In this document: positions 36,806-45,440 of the stretch, piece after piece
How positions within the stretch are numbered: position 1 is the first letter of the stretch
Layout of the letters: each line of letters begins with the position of its first letter
NCBI RefSeq assembly: GCF_013408535.1
Contig: NZ_JACBZA010000001.1
Coordinates: 1,364,001-1,428,000, forward strand
Length of the DNA stretch: 64,000 nt
Origin: Actinopolymorpha cephalotaxi
Lineage (GTDB): Bacteria > Actinomycetota > Actinomycetes > Propionibacteriales > Actinopolymorphaceae
Direction: 5' to 3'
Notes under the pieces: model-generated
Told to the model about the DNA's origin: nothing
The model's input: the letters and a program-made list of their open reading frames with translations, nothing else
Databases searched by the model: none
Translations under genes and position numbers: made by a program

Positions 36806-37438
36806 TCAGCCGCGGTAGCTCGCGACGGTCGGCGGCCCACGCCGGCCGTCGCTGAGCAGGCCGGCGGTGAGCACACCGCCGATGGCGCCGAAGAGATGCC
36901 CCTGCCAGGAGATGCCGGCCTGGGGCAGCAGGCCGCCCAGCAACGCACCGCCCCACACCAGGATGACCACGAGGCCGATCAGCAGCTGCCCGAGGCTGCG
37001 GCTGAACACGCCGCGGGCGATGAGGTAGGACGCGTAGCCGAACACCACCCCGCTCGCGCCGATCGTCACCGAGCCCGGCGGCGACGTCAGCCAGGTCCCC
37101 AAGCCGCTGACCAGCGCGATCAGGCCGGTGACCAGAAGGAGCCGGGCGGCGCCGGCGACCGCGATGATCGCTCCCAGCATCAGCAGCGGGATGGTGTTGG
37201 AGATCAGGTGGCCGAAGCCCGCGTGCAGGAACGGTGCGAACGCGATGCCGAGCAGCCCCTCCGACTCGCGCGCCTGGATGCCGTAGGCGTCCAGGTGATG
37301 GCCGAGCAGCAGGTCGGCGATCTCGCTCACCCACATCAGGGCGATCAGCCCGATGAGCGCCTTCAGACCCGTGACACCAGGGTCGGGCGTCCGACCGGAT
37401 CCGCGCCGGTCGGACCACCGGGAGGTCTCGAAGGCCAT
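36806..37438 (-). CDS. Rhomboid family intramembrane serine protease
   Basis: The 210-residue protein starts at ATG 37438 behind GGTGGGGA. Six membrane helices are predicted by eye. The catalytic Ser is Ser129 in GASGVVFGY and the His is His181 in GHLFGAIGG; the HAGFGHLISN loop (about 72-81) supplies the oxyanion His/Asn. Both dyad residues are present, so it should be active. It cleaves membrane proteins within or near helices; the substrate is unknown. It converges with hflX. Confidence 0.9.
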   Translation of the reverse strand: MAFETSRWSDRRGSGRTPDPGVTGLKALIGLIALMWVSEIADLLLGHHLDAYGIQARESEGLLGIAFAPFLHAGFGHLISNTIPLLMLGAIIAVAGAARLLLVTGLIALVSGLGTWLTSPPGSVTIGASGVVFGYASYLIARGVFSRSLGQLLIGLVVILVWGGALLGGLLPQAGISWQGHLFGAIGGVLTAGLLSDGRRGPPTVASYRG

Positions 37439-37605
37439 ATCCCCACCATGCCTGATCGCCGCAAGGGCGCCAGGTGGACGTCCCTGATTCTCAGCAGCTT
37501 CTCATCCCCGCGCCCCGCCTGCATGCCCGCGCGTCCAGCGGTATCCCTGTGATCCGGTCGGACACTAGGATCAGCCGGGTTTCGCGGAACGCACGGGGGA
37601 GTCGA

Positions 37606-38385
37606 ATGATCGTCGTGGGCGTCGTCGTCCTGGTCGTCGGGATCGTGTGCGCGTACTTCGCGCGAGCCGCGCGGGCCAGGCAGCACGCCATGATCACCAC
37701 CGAGACGCTGAGCGCACAGGAGCTGGGTGCCCTGCAGCAGGCCGCCGTGCAGGCCGCCGGTCCGGGCGTCTTCCGCCACCGGGTCGAGGTGACCGGGCAG
37801 CTGTGCGCCGGTGAGGCCGGGCCGCTGAAGTCCGAGCTCGCGAACGTCGACTGCGTGTGGCACCGGCACGTGGTGACCAGGAAGTACTGGGAGACCCGGC
37901 GGGACAGCAAGGGGGGCACCCGGCGGGTCACCCGTACCGAGGTCATGTCCAAGCACTCCTCCGGCCAGTCCTTCCTCGTGCGGGACCCGAGCGGGGTGGT
38001 CACCGTGTACCCGGCCGACGTCCTGGTCGACGGAGCACAGAAGGTGCTCGACCGCTTCGAGCGGGACACCGGCGGGAACGAGACGGCCACCCTCCAACTC
38101 GGGAAGTTCCGCATGAGCATCCCGACCGGTGACTCGGGCACCGACGGATATCAGTACGAGGAGTGGGTCCTGCGCCCGGGCCGCCTGGTCTACGTTCTCG
38201 GCGAGGCCAACGACGAGAGCGGCGAGCTCGCGGTCACCGACCCCTCGATCGTCAGTACGCGGACCGAGGCCGAGCTGCTCGCCAGGTCGCACTCCCGGCA
38301 ACGGGCGTTCACGATCGCGGCGCTGGTCGCGGCGGCAGGCGGGGTCGTGTCGATCGTGGTCGGCCTGGTCCAGACGCTCGGCTAG
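37606..38385 (+). CDS. GIDE-domain membrane protein
   Basis: The 259-residue protein starts at ATG 37606, behind GGGGGAG. It has a membrane helix at 2-20, a soluble domain, and a second helix at the C-terminus (about 237-258). The soluble part (GVFRHRVEVTGQLCAGEAGPLKSELANVDCVWHRHVV and YEEWVLRPGRLVYVLGEA) matches the GIDE/MULAN domain, the intermembrane-space part of a mitochondrial E3 ligase that also occurs in bacteria and archaea without a RING domain. No RING finger is present here. Its role in bacteria is unknown; an envelope sensor or scaffold is a guess. Confidence 0.75.
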   Translation: MIVVGVVVLVVGIVCAYFARAARARQHAMITTETLSAQELGALQQAAVQAAGPGVFRHRVEVTGQLCAGEAGPLKSELANVDCVWHRHVVTRKYWETRRDSKGGTRRVTRTEVMSKHSSGQSFLVRDPSGVVTVYPADVLVDGAQKVLDRFERDTGGNETATLQLGKFRMSIPTGDSGTDGYQYEEWVLRPGRLVYVLGEANDESGELAVTDPSIVSTRTEAELLARSHSRQRAFTIAALVAAAGGVVSIVVGLVQTLG

Positions 38386-38462
38386 GGCCTGTCCCAGGCC
38401 CAGGTTGCCGGTCGGGTAACCGGCCGACCCCGGCTGCCGGGTTGCGTGTGCCGCGGCCCCTG

Positions 38463-40391
38463 TCAGGACTCCGTGCGCCCGCCGAGGTGCTCGGCCAGGA
38501 AGCGCTCGGCCGTGGCGTAGTAGATCTCGCGGTTCTCCGGCCGGGCGAGGCCATGCCCCTCGTCGGGGAACAGGAGGTACTCGTGCGGAAGCCCCTTCGC
38601 CTTCAGCGCCTCCACGATCTGCTCGGCCTCGGCCTGCTTCACCCGCGGGTCGTTGGCGCCCTGCGCGACCAGGACCGGGATGGCGATGTCGTCGACGCGG
38701 GACAGCGGGGAGCGTTCCCAGAGCATGTCCTTCTCGGTCTCCGGGTCACCCACCTTGGCGTACATCATCGCCACCAGCGGTTTCCAGTACGGCGGGATGG
38801 AGCTGAGTAGGGTGAGCAGGTTGGACGGCCCGCACAGGTCGACCGCGCAGCGGAACGCCTCCGGGGTGAACGCCGCGCCGGCAAGTGCGGCGTAGCCGCC
38901 GTAGGAGCCGCCCATGATGCCCACCCGGTCGCGGTCGACGAGGCCCTGGCCCACGAGGTGCTCGACGGCGTCCAGCAGGTCGGTGTGCATCGACCGGCCC
39001 CACTGCTTGTCACCGGCGTTGCCGAACGCCTTGCCGTAGCCGGTGGAGCCCCGGTAGTTGATCTCCACGCTGACGTAGCCGCGGTTGGCCAGCCACTGCG
39101 CCTCGGCGTTGTAGCCCCAGCTGTCGCGGGCCCACGGCCCGCCGTGGACGTTGAGCAGCGCCGGAAGGTCGCGGTGGGGGACCTCGGGTGGGAACGTCAG
39201 GTAGCCGTGGATCTCCAGCCCGTCCCGGGCGGTGAACGCGAACGGCTCCATCGGGGCCAGCGGGTAGCCGGCGAGGTCCGGCTTGTGGGAGAACAGGAAC
39301 TTCAGGCTCTTCGTCGGCCGGTCGTACAGGTAGTAGCGCACCGGGCCGTCGGAGGGCATCAACGACACCAGCCAGGTGCGTTCGGTGCGTTCGGAGCGGG
39401 TGATCCCGAGCTCGCCGTCCAGCCCCAGCGCGGAGCGCACCTCTTCCACCGCCTGGCCGAAGTCCTTGTCGATGTACTCCCAGACCTCGCGGTCCTTGTC
39501 GAAGATCACCGCCTGCGGCGCCCTGGTCCGCGGGTCGAACTCGACCCCGCCGACGTCGTAGGCGTCGTCGCCGGCGAGCACCTTCTGCGTGCTGCCCCCC
39601 GCCGACTGTCCGTTCCCTTGCCCGTCGCCCTGTCCGTCGCCCTGTCCGTCGCCCTGCACAGCCTCCCGCTCGGCCGCGGCCAGGTCGACCTCGACCAGCC
39701 GGGCGGCGTTGACCCCCACCGACGACACGAGGTAGAGAGTGCGGCCGTCGCGGGAGAAGCCCAGCGGGCTGGTGGTGTTGCTGTCCTCGGCGGACACTTC
39801 CAGCCAGGGGTGGAAGTCGCTGGCCTCGTCCGTGAGGTAGTAGATCGCGCCGCCGTCCTCGGTGACCGAGGCCGCGCCACGTACCTCCAGATCGGTGTCG
39901 GCCAGCCAGCCCACGAAGCCGGGGTTCTCGATCCGCTTGTGCAGCTCGCCGCTTTCCAGGTCGAGCTCGTAGACGTCGTGCAGTTCGGGCCGGTCCTTGT
40001 TGATGCCGAGCAGCATCGTCGTCGGATGCCAGCGGTTGTGGCCGAGCACCCGGACCTGGACGTTGTCGTACGGCGTGACGCACCGCTCGCGGCCGTCGGT
40101 GAGGTCGAGCAGGTGCAGCCGCCAGTTCTCGTCGCCGTCGGCGTCCTGGAGGTAGAACAAGGTCCGGTCGTCGTGGCAGAAGCCGAAGACCCGGATGCCC
40201 TGGCCGCGGTCGTGGGTGAGCGGCGTCGCCTCCTGCGGACGGTCGACCGGGCCGACCCAGACGTTCAGTACGCCGTCCTCGGGAGCGAGGAAGCCGAGCA
40301 GCGTGCCGTCGGGGGAGACCGTGGGGCTCGCGTAGGTCGGGTTCCCGAACAGGACCGCGCGGGGGATGAGCGGTACGGCGTCGTAGGTCAT
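38463..40391 (-). CDS. S9 family prolyl-oligopeptidase-like peptidase
   Basis: The 642-residue protein starts at ATG 40391. The N-terminal two thirds form a beta-propeller (TVSPDGTLLGFLAPEDGVLNVWVG and similar blades); the C-terminal alpha/beta hydrolase has Ser496 in GGSYGGYAAL, the Asp loop QGANDPRV and the His in EGHGLARPEN. It has no signal peptide. A linker in the propeller contains three GDGQ units and one GNGQ unit from a 12-bp repeat (about 39607-39657). Enzymes of this type are acylaminoacyl- or dipeptidyl-peptidases. It is convergent with the GIDE gene and divergent from dinG. Confidence 0.9.
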   Translation of the reverse strand: MTYDAVPLIPRAVLFGNPTYASPTVSPDGTLLGFLAPEDGVLNVWVGPVDRPQEATPLTHDRGQGIRVFGFCHDDRTLFYLQDADGDENWRLHLLDLTDGRERCVTPYDNVQVRVLGHNRWHPTTMLLGINKDRPELHDVYELDLESGELHKRIENPGFVGWLADTDLEVRGAASVTEDGGAIYYLTDEASDFHPWLEVSAEDSNTTSPLGFSRDGRTLYLVSSVGVNAARLVEVDLAAAEREAVQGDGQGDGQGDGQGNGQSAGGSTQKVLAGDDAYDVGGVEFDPRTRAPQAVIFDKDREVWEYIDKDFGQAVEEVRSALGLDGELGITRSERTERTWLVSLMPSDGPVRYYLYDRPTKSLKFLFSHKPDLAGYPLAPMEPFAFTARDGLEIHGYLTFPPEVPHRDLPALLNVHGGPWARDSWGYNAEAQWLANRGYVSVEINYRGSTGYGKAFGNAGDKQWGRSMHTDLLDAVEHLVGQGLVDRDRVGIMGGSYGGYAALAGAAFTPEAFRCAVDLCGPSNLLTLLSSIPPYWKPLVAMMYAKVGDPETEKDMLWERSPLSRVDDIAIPVLVAQGANDPRVKQAEAEQIVEALKAKGLPHEYLLFPDEGHGLARPENREIYYATAERFLAEHLGGRTES

Positions 40392-40445
40392 GCTGCGATC
40401 CCACCACATCCTGGGGACATCCGGCAGACCGGTAGGCGCGTGCCC

Positions 40446-40500
40446 GGGCCGTGGCATTGTGGGCCGGGCGGCGACATGTTGGGCCGGACGGTGGCATGTC
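40446..40500. repeat. 20-bp direct repeats between S9 peptidase and dinG
   Basis: GGGCCGGGCGGCGACATGTT (40461-40480) is followed by GGGCCGGACGGTGGCATGTC (40481-40500), with a shortened copy before (40446-40460). They lie in the divergent promoter region. Confidence 0.7.
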
Positions 40501-40565
40501 GGGCCTGGTCCCGGCCGTGCGGTGCCGTCGGTTCGGTCCGGACCATGCCGGTATAGCCTCGCGGG

Positions 40566-42683
40566 ATGGCCGACGCAGCGCGGGGTTCCGCCGACCAGCA
40601 ACGTCCCGACCACCGCGTGCGAGAGTTGCTCCACGACGCCGTCGACGCGCTCGCCGGCATGGAGCGTCCCGGCCAGCTGGTGATGGCCGATGCGGTCGCC
40701 CGGGCGATCTCCACCGGCGAGCACCTGGTGGTTCAGGCGGGTACCGGCACCGGGAAGTCCCTCGCCTACCTCATACCGGCGTTCCTGAACCCCGGGGGCG
40801 GCAGGCGTCCCGTCGTGGTGGCCACCGCCACTCTCGCATTGCAGTCCCAGCTGGTCGGGCGCGACCTTCCGCAGCTCGCGGAGGCGATCGAGAAGCGGCT
40901 CGAACGCCATCCGTCGTACGCCATCCTCAAGGGACGTCACAACTACGCCTGCCTGCACCGCGTCCGCGACGGTGTGCCCGACGAGCAGGGCGCACTGCTG
41001 GAACGCGTGCCGAGCGGTCCGCTCGGCCGGCAGGTGCTGGAGCTTCGGTCGTGGGCGGCGAAGCAGGCGCAGACCGGCGGCGACGGGGACCGGGACGCCG
41101 CGCCCACCCACCAGGACCGCGCCTGGGCACAGGTCGCGGTGTCCTCCCGGGAGTGCCTGGGCGCGCAGCGGTGCCCGTACGGCGCCGAGTGCTTCGCCGA
41201 GCGCGCCCGTGAGCGCGCTCACGGGGCCGACGTCATCGTCACCAACCACGCGCTCCTCGCGATCGACGCGCTGGAGAACATCTCGGTGCTGCCGGACTAC
41301 GACGTGGTGATCATCGACGAGGCGCACGAACTCGCGGCCCGGGTGACCGGGACCGCCTCGGCCGAGCTCTCCCCGGGCATGATCGAACGCGCTGCCCGGC
41401 GGGCGACGCCGTTCTGTGAGGGCGGTGAGGCCGATCCGCTGGAGGACGCGGGGGAGGCGCTGCGCTCGGCGCTGGCGTCCGCCCCGCTGGGCAGGGTGGA
41501 GACCCCCAGCTCCGAGCTCACCGCCGCGGTCGCGCTGGTCCGTGACTCCGCGCGCGCGGCCTGGTCGGCCTTTCCCAGCGAGAAGAAGGACTCCGACGCC
41601 GAGTCGGGTCGCCGGCAGGCGCGTTCCTACGTCGAGCAGATCCGCGACGTCGCCGAGCGCGTCAGCGGGTTGTCGCCGTACGACGTGGTGTGGGTGGCCG
41701 AACGTGAGCGGGGTGGTCCGGAGCTACGGGTCGCGCCGCTGTCGGTGGCGGGGCTGCTGCGGGAGAAGTTGCTCTCCGAGCGGACCTGCGTCCTCACCTC
41801 GGCGACGCTGAAGCTGGGCGGGGACTTCGACTCCGCCGCCCGGTCGGTGGGTCTGCGTCCGGTCGACCGGATCCCGGACGGTGAGGACGGGGCCGGCCGG
41901 AAGGGACGTGGCGGGAGTGAGACGGGCGGGGAGCCGGCGACCGATCGGACCGGCGACCAGGACGGCGGATCGGCGAGCGAGGGCGGCAAGGACATCGTTG
42001 AGCCGCTGCCATGGCGGGGTCTGGATGTCGGTTCGCCGTTCGACTACGAGCGGCAGGCGATCCTCTACGTCGCCCGCAGGTTGGCTCCACCCGGCCGGGG
42101 CGGGATCTCCCCGCGGGTCCTGGACGAGGTGAGCGAGCTGGTCGAGGCGGCCGGCGGCGCGACGTTGGGGTTGTTCTCGTCCCGCCGGGCGGCGGAGGAG
42201 GCGGCCGCGGCGGTGCGGGACCGGCTGGGAGTCGAGGTGCTCTGTCAGGGCGAGGGGCAGCTGAGTGAGCTGCACCGGAGGTTCGCGGCCGAGCCGGACA
42301 CGTCGTTGTTCGGGACGCTGTCGCTGTGGCAGGGCCTCGATGTGCCGGGTGACGCCTGTCAGCTCGTGATCATCGACAGGATTCCGTTCCCGCGCCCGGA
42401 CGACCCGCTGACCTCGGCGCGTCAGCGCGCGGTCGACGAGGCGGGAGGAAACGGCTTCATGTCCGTGGCCGCCACTCACGCCGCACTCCTGCTCGCGCAG
42501 GGGGTCGGCCGGCTCATCCGCAGGTCGACCGACCGTGGCGTGGTGGCGGTGCTCGACCCGCGGCTGGTCACCGCGCGATACGGCAACTACCTGCGCGCGT
42601 CGCTGCCGCCGATGTGGTTCACCGGAGACCGCGACGTCGCGCTCGGTGCGCTGCGCCGACTGCGGTCGGCCCGCGAGGAGTGA
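40566..42683 (+). CDS. dinG: DinG/XPD-type ATP-dependent DNA helicase
   Basis: The 705-residue superfamily 2 helicase starts at ATG 40566. Walker A is GTGTGKS (59-65); the DEAH box is in VVIIDEAHELAARV; motif VI is in QGVGRLIRRSTDRG near the C-terminus. Four cysteines between motifs I and II (NYACLHRV; ECLGAQRCPYGAECF) form the Fe-S cluster of XPD/DinG helicases. A Gly/Glu/Asp-rich insertion (about 440-478) is not conserved. DinG resolves R-loops and damaged forks. Unlike E. coli dinG, no SOS box is visible upstream. Confidence 0.9.
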   Translation: MADAARGSADQQRPDHRVRELLHDAVDALAGMERPGQLVMADAVARAISTGEHLVVQAGTGTGKSLAYLIPAFLNPGGGRRPVVVATATLALQSQLVGRDLPQLAEAIEKRLERHPSYAILKGRHNYACLHRVRDGVPDEQGALLERVPSGPLGRQVLELRSWAAKQAQTGGDGDRDAAPTHQDRAWAQVAVSSRECLGAQRCPYGAECFAERARERAHGADVIVTNHALLAIDALENISVLPDYDVVIIDEAHELAARVTGTASAELSPGMIERAARRATPFCEGGEADPLEDAGEALRSALASAPLGRVETPSSELTAAVALVRDSARAAWSAFPSEKKDSDAESGRRQARSYVEQIRDVAERVSGLSPYDVVWVAERERGGPELRVAPLSVAGLLREKLLSERTCVLTSATLKLGGDFDSAARSVGLRPVDRIPDGEDGAGRKGRGGSETGGEPATDRTGDQDGGSASEGGKDIVEPLPWRGLDVGSPFDYERQAILYVARRLAPPGRGGISPRVLDEVSELVEAAGGATLGLFSSRRAAEEAAAAVRDRLGVEVLCQGEGQLSELHRRFAAEPDTSLFGTLSLWQGLDVPGDACQLVIIDRIPFPRPDDPLTSARQRAVDEAGGNGFMSVAATHAALLLAQGVGRLIRRSTDRGVVAVLDPRLVTARYGNYLRASLPPMWFTGDRDVALGALRRLRSAREE

Positions 42684-42737
42684 GACAGCGGCCGGGCCGG
42701 ATGGGTGTCGACCTGGTGTCGCCGAGTCACGGCCCGG

Positions 42738-43604
42738 TCAGGGACGGTGGACGCACACCGCGACAGGTGTCTGCTGCCGGCCCTGGCCGAACGGGTTGTC
42801 GCGGAAGAGTTCGGCGAAGAACTCGATCGGCCGGCTGGTGTCGTGTCCCAGGACGTCCCGCCCCAGGTCGTTGGAGTCGATCACCACGGTGCCGCCGAGC
42901 GTGCCGGCCGGACCGGACGGGAGCACCTTGCGAAGCGTCGCGGTGATCTCGGCGGCCATCTTGTCGGGGGCCTTCGGCGGCAGCTTCGCGGAGACGTTCG
43001 ACGGGAACGCGGAGTAGGGCGTGGGCCCGTCGATCGCGTTGACCCGGTGACCGGCGACCCGGTAGAACCAGCCTCGCCGGCCCAGCGCCTTGCCCACGAC
43101 GCTCGCCCCGGCCGCGACCACGATGCGTGGCAGGCCGGCCTCCTTGATGGCCAGCTGCATGGTCCACGGGCTGCCGAGTCCGATGCCGTGCGGTGTGCGC
43201 TGCACCCACTTCGACAGCACCCGGGCCGCCGGGGTCGGGTTGATCTCCCAGGTGAAGTAGGACCGGCCCTGGGAGATCGCCACGATCTTCTCGCTCACCA
43301 CGACGTACCACGGCTCGTCGAAGGCGCCCTCGAACCTGCTGTCGTCCTCGGCCAGCCGGACCGTCTTGACGACGTAGTCGCTGAGCTTGTCCGCCACCGG
43401 GTCACCTCGACCGAACAGAGCGGTCTGGATCGGGACGCGTGCCCATCGCGTCCCGTCCACCTCGATGGTGAGACTCTTCCCGGCATTGGGGTCCAGCGGC
43501 TCCTTCGGCGGGGGTCCGGGCCGTCCGGATTCCGCGACACTCGCGTTGACGGGTGCCTGATTGGATCCGGTCGTGGTGCCGGTCTCCGCCGCTGGGTCGG
43601 ACAT
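42738..43604 (-). CDS. CofE-like coenzyme F420:L-glutamate ligase domain protein
   Basis: The 288-residue protein starts at ATG 43604, behind GGGAGCG. After a Pro-rich N-terminus (about 1-50) the rest resembles the F420-0:gamma-glutamyl ligase fold: RWARVPIQTALFGRGDPVADKL, PWYVVVSEKIVAISQGRS, PTPAARVLSKWVQRTPHGIGLGSPWTMQLAI, and GTVVIDSNDLGRDVLGHD. In F420 synthesis CofE/FbiB adds glutamates to the deazaflavin tail. It lacks the C-terminal nitroreductase domain of FbiB, and fbiA/fbiC are not near, so the true substrate is open. It sits between dinG and lexA. Confidence 0.65.
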   Translation of the reverse strand: MSDPAAETGTTTGSNQAPVNASVAESGRPGPPPKEPLDPNAGKSLTIEVDGTRWARVPIQTALFGRGDPVADKLSDYVVKTVRLAEDDSRFEGAFDEPWYVVVSEKIVAISQGRSYFTWEINPTPAARVLSKWVQRTPHGIGLGSPWTMQLAIKEAGLPRIVVAAGASVVGKALGRRGWFYRVAGHRVNAIDGPTPYSAFPSNVSAKLPPKAPDKMAAEITATLRKVLPSGPAGTLGGTVVIDSNDLGRDVLGHDTSRPIEFFAELFRDNPFGQGRQQTPVAVCVHRP

Positions 43605-43647
43605 GTCGCTCCCGGTGATAACTCCTGTGACGAGCGTCGCAGCCTGC

Positions 43648-44385
43648 TCAGACCCGACGTAGGACCGCGACGACCTTACCGAGGATGACGGCGTCGTCTC
43701 CAGGGATGGGCTCGTACGCGGGATTGTGCGGCACCAGCCACACCTTTCCGTCACGGGGCCGATACGTCTTGACGGTCGCCTCGCCGTCGATCATCGCCGA
43801 GACGATCTCGCCCGACTCCGCCTCGGGCTGCTGACGGACGACCACCCAGTCGCCGTCGCAGATGGCCGCCTCCACCATGGAGTCACCCCGGACGCGAAGC
43901 AGGAAGAGCTCACCCTCGCCGACGAGCTGGCGCGGCAGCGGCATGATCTCCTCGACCGACTGCTCGGCCAGGATCGGGCCACCGGCCGCGATCCGGCCCA
44001 CCACGGGCACGAATGCCGGCGCCGGGCGGTCCTCACCGCTGTCGGTCTCGTCGTAGGCCGGCACCCCCGACAGGGACGCCCGCCGGGTGGACGCGGACGG
44101 TGCGAGCACCTCGAGCGCCCGGGGCCGGTTGGGGTCGCGGCGGATGAAGCCCTTGCTCTCCAGGACTCTGAGCTGGTGTGCCACCGACGAGGAGGACGTG
44201 AGGCCCACCAGCTCACCGATCTCACGCATCGCCGGGGGATATCCGCGGGTCTCCACCGAATCTCGGATGACTTCGAGGATGCGTCGCTGGCGTGGAGTGA
44301 GTCCGGTCGCGTCGGGCGGCCCGTCGGGCAGCTCCCGGACGTTCGCCGTAGGGGACTCCGTCGCCGTGTTTTTCCGCTTGGGCAT
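43648..44385 (-). CDS. lexA: LexA repressor
   Basis: LexA is the SOS repressor. The 245-residue protein starts at ATG 44385. Residues 30-90 are the winged helix ([40 protein letters not shown]). The self-cleavage site is Ala134-Gly135 in [10 protein letters not shown]; the catalytic dyad is Ser169 (RGDSMVEAA) and Lys206 (ATVKTYRP). All are intact. The upstream region carries three clear SOS boxes shared with the divergent LysM gene, so lexA is autoregulated. Confidence 0.97.
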   Translation of the reverse strand: MPKRKNTATESPTANVRELPDGPPDATGLTPRQRRILEVIRDSVETRGYPPAMREIGELVGLTSSSSVAHQLRVLESKGFIRRDPNRPRALEVLAPSASTRRASLSGVPAYDETDSGEDRPAPAFVPVVGRIAAGGPILAEQSVEEIMPLPRQLVGEGELFLLRVRGDSMVEAAICDGDWVVVRQQPEAESGEIVSAMIDGEATVKTYRPRDGKVWLVPHNPAYEPIPGDDAVILGKVVAVLRRV

Positions 44386-44466
44386 AGCGGCTGTCTCCTT
44401 CCACAGATGTCGGGCCGCGACTCTGCCGGCCCTCGGAAGTGAGCCTAGAGCCTGGTCAGAGCACTT

Positions 44467-44482
44467 TCAAACATCTGTTCGA
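44467..44482. promoter_or_regulatory. SOS box 1 of the lexA/LysM region
   Basis: TCAAACATCTGTTCGA matches TCGAAC-N4-GTTCGA at 11 of 12 positions. Its centre is about 90 bases upstream of the lexA start. Confidence 0.75.
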
Positions 44483-44547
44483 CGCGTGTCGCGATTGATT
44501 TACCGGAGTCCCGAAATGCCGGGTAACGGAGCTTCCGGGCGTCTGCG

Positions 44548-44563
44548 TCGAACGTGTTTTCGA
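44548..44563. promoter_or_regulatory. SOS box 2 of the lexA/LysM region
   Basis: TCGAACGTGTTTTCGA matches the SOS consensus at 11 of 12 positions. It lies midway, 81 bases from box 1. Confidence 0.75.
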
Positions 44564-44616
44564 GCGAACTCTGGTGCTTGTCGGTGGGCTGGTGTAGAAA
44601 TCCATCAGTAAGAAGG

Positions 44617-44632
44617 TCGAACAGTCGTTCGA
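44617..44632. promoter_or_regulatory. SOS box 3 of the lexA/LysM region (perfect)
   Basis: TCGAACAGTCGTTCGA is a perfect match to TCGAAC-N4-GTTCGA. It lies about 120 bases upstream of the LysM gene start. Confidence 0.9.
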
Positions 44633-44715
44633 GCGCCGAAGCGGAAGTGGTGGCGCGGATGTGTGCAGCGGAAGCCGCCGCCGGCGGCGTGGTGGACGGC
44701 GAAGGCGTGACAGAA

Positions 44716-44731
44716 GTGAATCGGTGTTCGT
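44716..44731. promoter_or_regulatory. Weak fourth SOS-like box near the LysM ribosome binding site
   Basis: GAATCGGTGTTC within this interval differs at one base from the core GAAC-N4-GTTC, but the outer bases are off. It is 14 bases before the LysM start codon, so bound LexA would block elongation rather than initiation. Confidence 0.35.
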
Positions 44732-44744
44732 GGGAGGTCGGACG

Positions 44745-45440
44745 ATGAGCAACAGCGCGTCGGTGGTCTATCTCGAGGACTTCGTGTCCCGTCGGGCCGG
44801 CGGTGCTCCGGACCGCGGCCAAAGGCACCTCAGCCCGGTCGCGCCGCCGGTGGGCCCGGGCGACGTCCGGTCCCGCGACGCCCGGCCGCGAGAGTTTCGG
44901 CCGCGAGAGCTCCGACCGCGCGGCGTCCGTCCGTTCCTGCGGGTGCCGCACGAGGAGACGGAGGCGGCCGCCCGAGTGGAGGCGCCGTGCACGGCTCGGG
45001 GCGGTGCGAGCGAGGTGGCGCCCGGGCGGGTGCGCCCCGCACCGGGGGCTCGTCGACGCCCCCCGCGACCGCGGGGCGTGCGGTCGTGCGTGCTTCCGGC
45101 CGCCCGCGGGCGGTCCGACCCGTCGACTCTCCGCCTGACCAGGCGTGGCCGGCTGGTGCTGACCACGCTGACGGCCATGGCGACGCTGGCGCTCGTCGGC
45201 GTTCTCGGGCTTCTGGCGCAGGGTGCGTTCGGCGCCGCGGCCCGTGGTGCCGCTGACTCGACGGCCACGACCACGATCACGGTGGAGCCGGGGGAGACGA
45301 TGTGGGGGATCGCCACCCAGCTCACCCCCGGTGCCGACCCGCGGGCGACGGTGGACGAGATCGCCCGGCTCAACGACGTGTCCCGCGCAGGTGACCTGCG
45401 CGTCGGCCAGCGGCTGGTCGTCCCCGTCCAGGCGCGCTGA
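44745..45440 (+). CDS. LysM membrane protein, probable SOS division inhibitor (YneA/DivS/Rv2719c type)
   Basis: The 231-residue protein starts at ATG 44745 behind GGGAGG. It has an unusually long Arg/Pro-rich N-terminal cytoplasmic part (1-135) containing the repeats RPREF, RPREL and RPRGV (about 48-64), one membrane helix (about 137-160), and an extracytoplasmic LysM domain (177-228, TVEPGETMWGIATQLT to LRVGQRLVVPV) that binds peptidoglycan. Divergence from lexA and a perfect SOS box match YneA, DivS and Rv2719c, which block septation after DNA damage. Function is inferred from architecture and position. Confidence 0.8.
   Translation: MSNSASVVYLEDFVSRRAGGAPDRGQRHLSPVAPPVGPGDVRSRDARPREFRPRELRPRGVRPFLRVPHEETEAAARVEAPCTARGGASEVAPGRVRPAPGARRRPPRPRGVRSCVLPAARGRSDPSTLRLTRRGRLVLTTLTAMATLALVGVLGLLAQGAFGAAARGAADSTATTTITVEPGETMWGIATQLTPGADPRATVDEIARLNDVSRAGDLRVGQRLVVPVQAR

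Noticed and set aside
38385-38401. Terminator after the GIDE gene
   Set aside because: Only a 6-bp GGGCCT stem; stems this short are expected by chance at this GC content.
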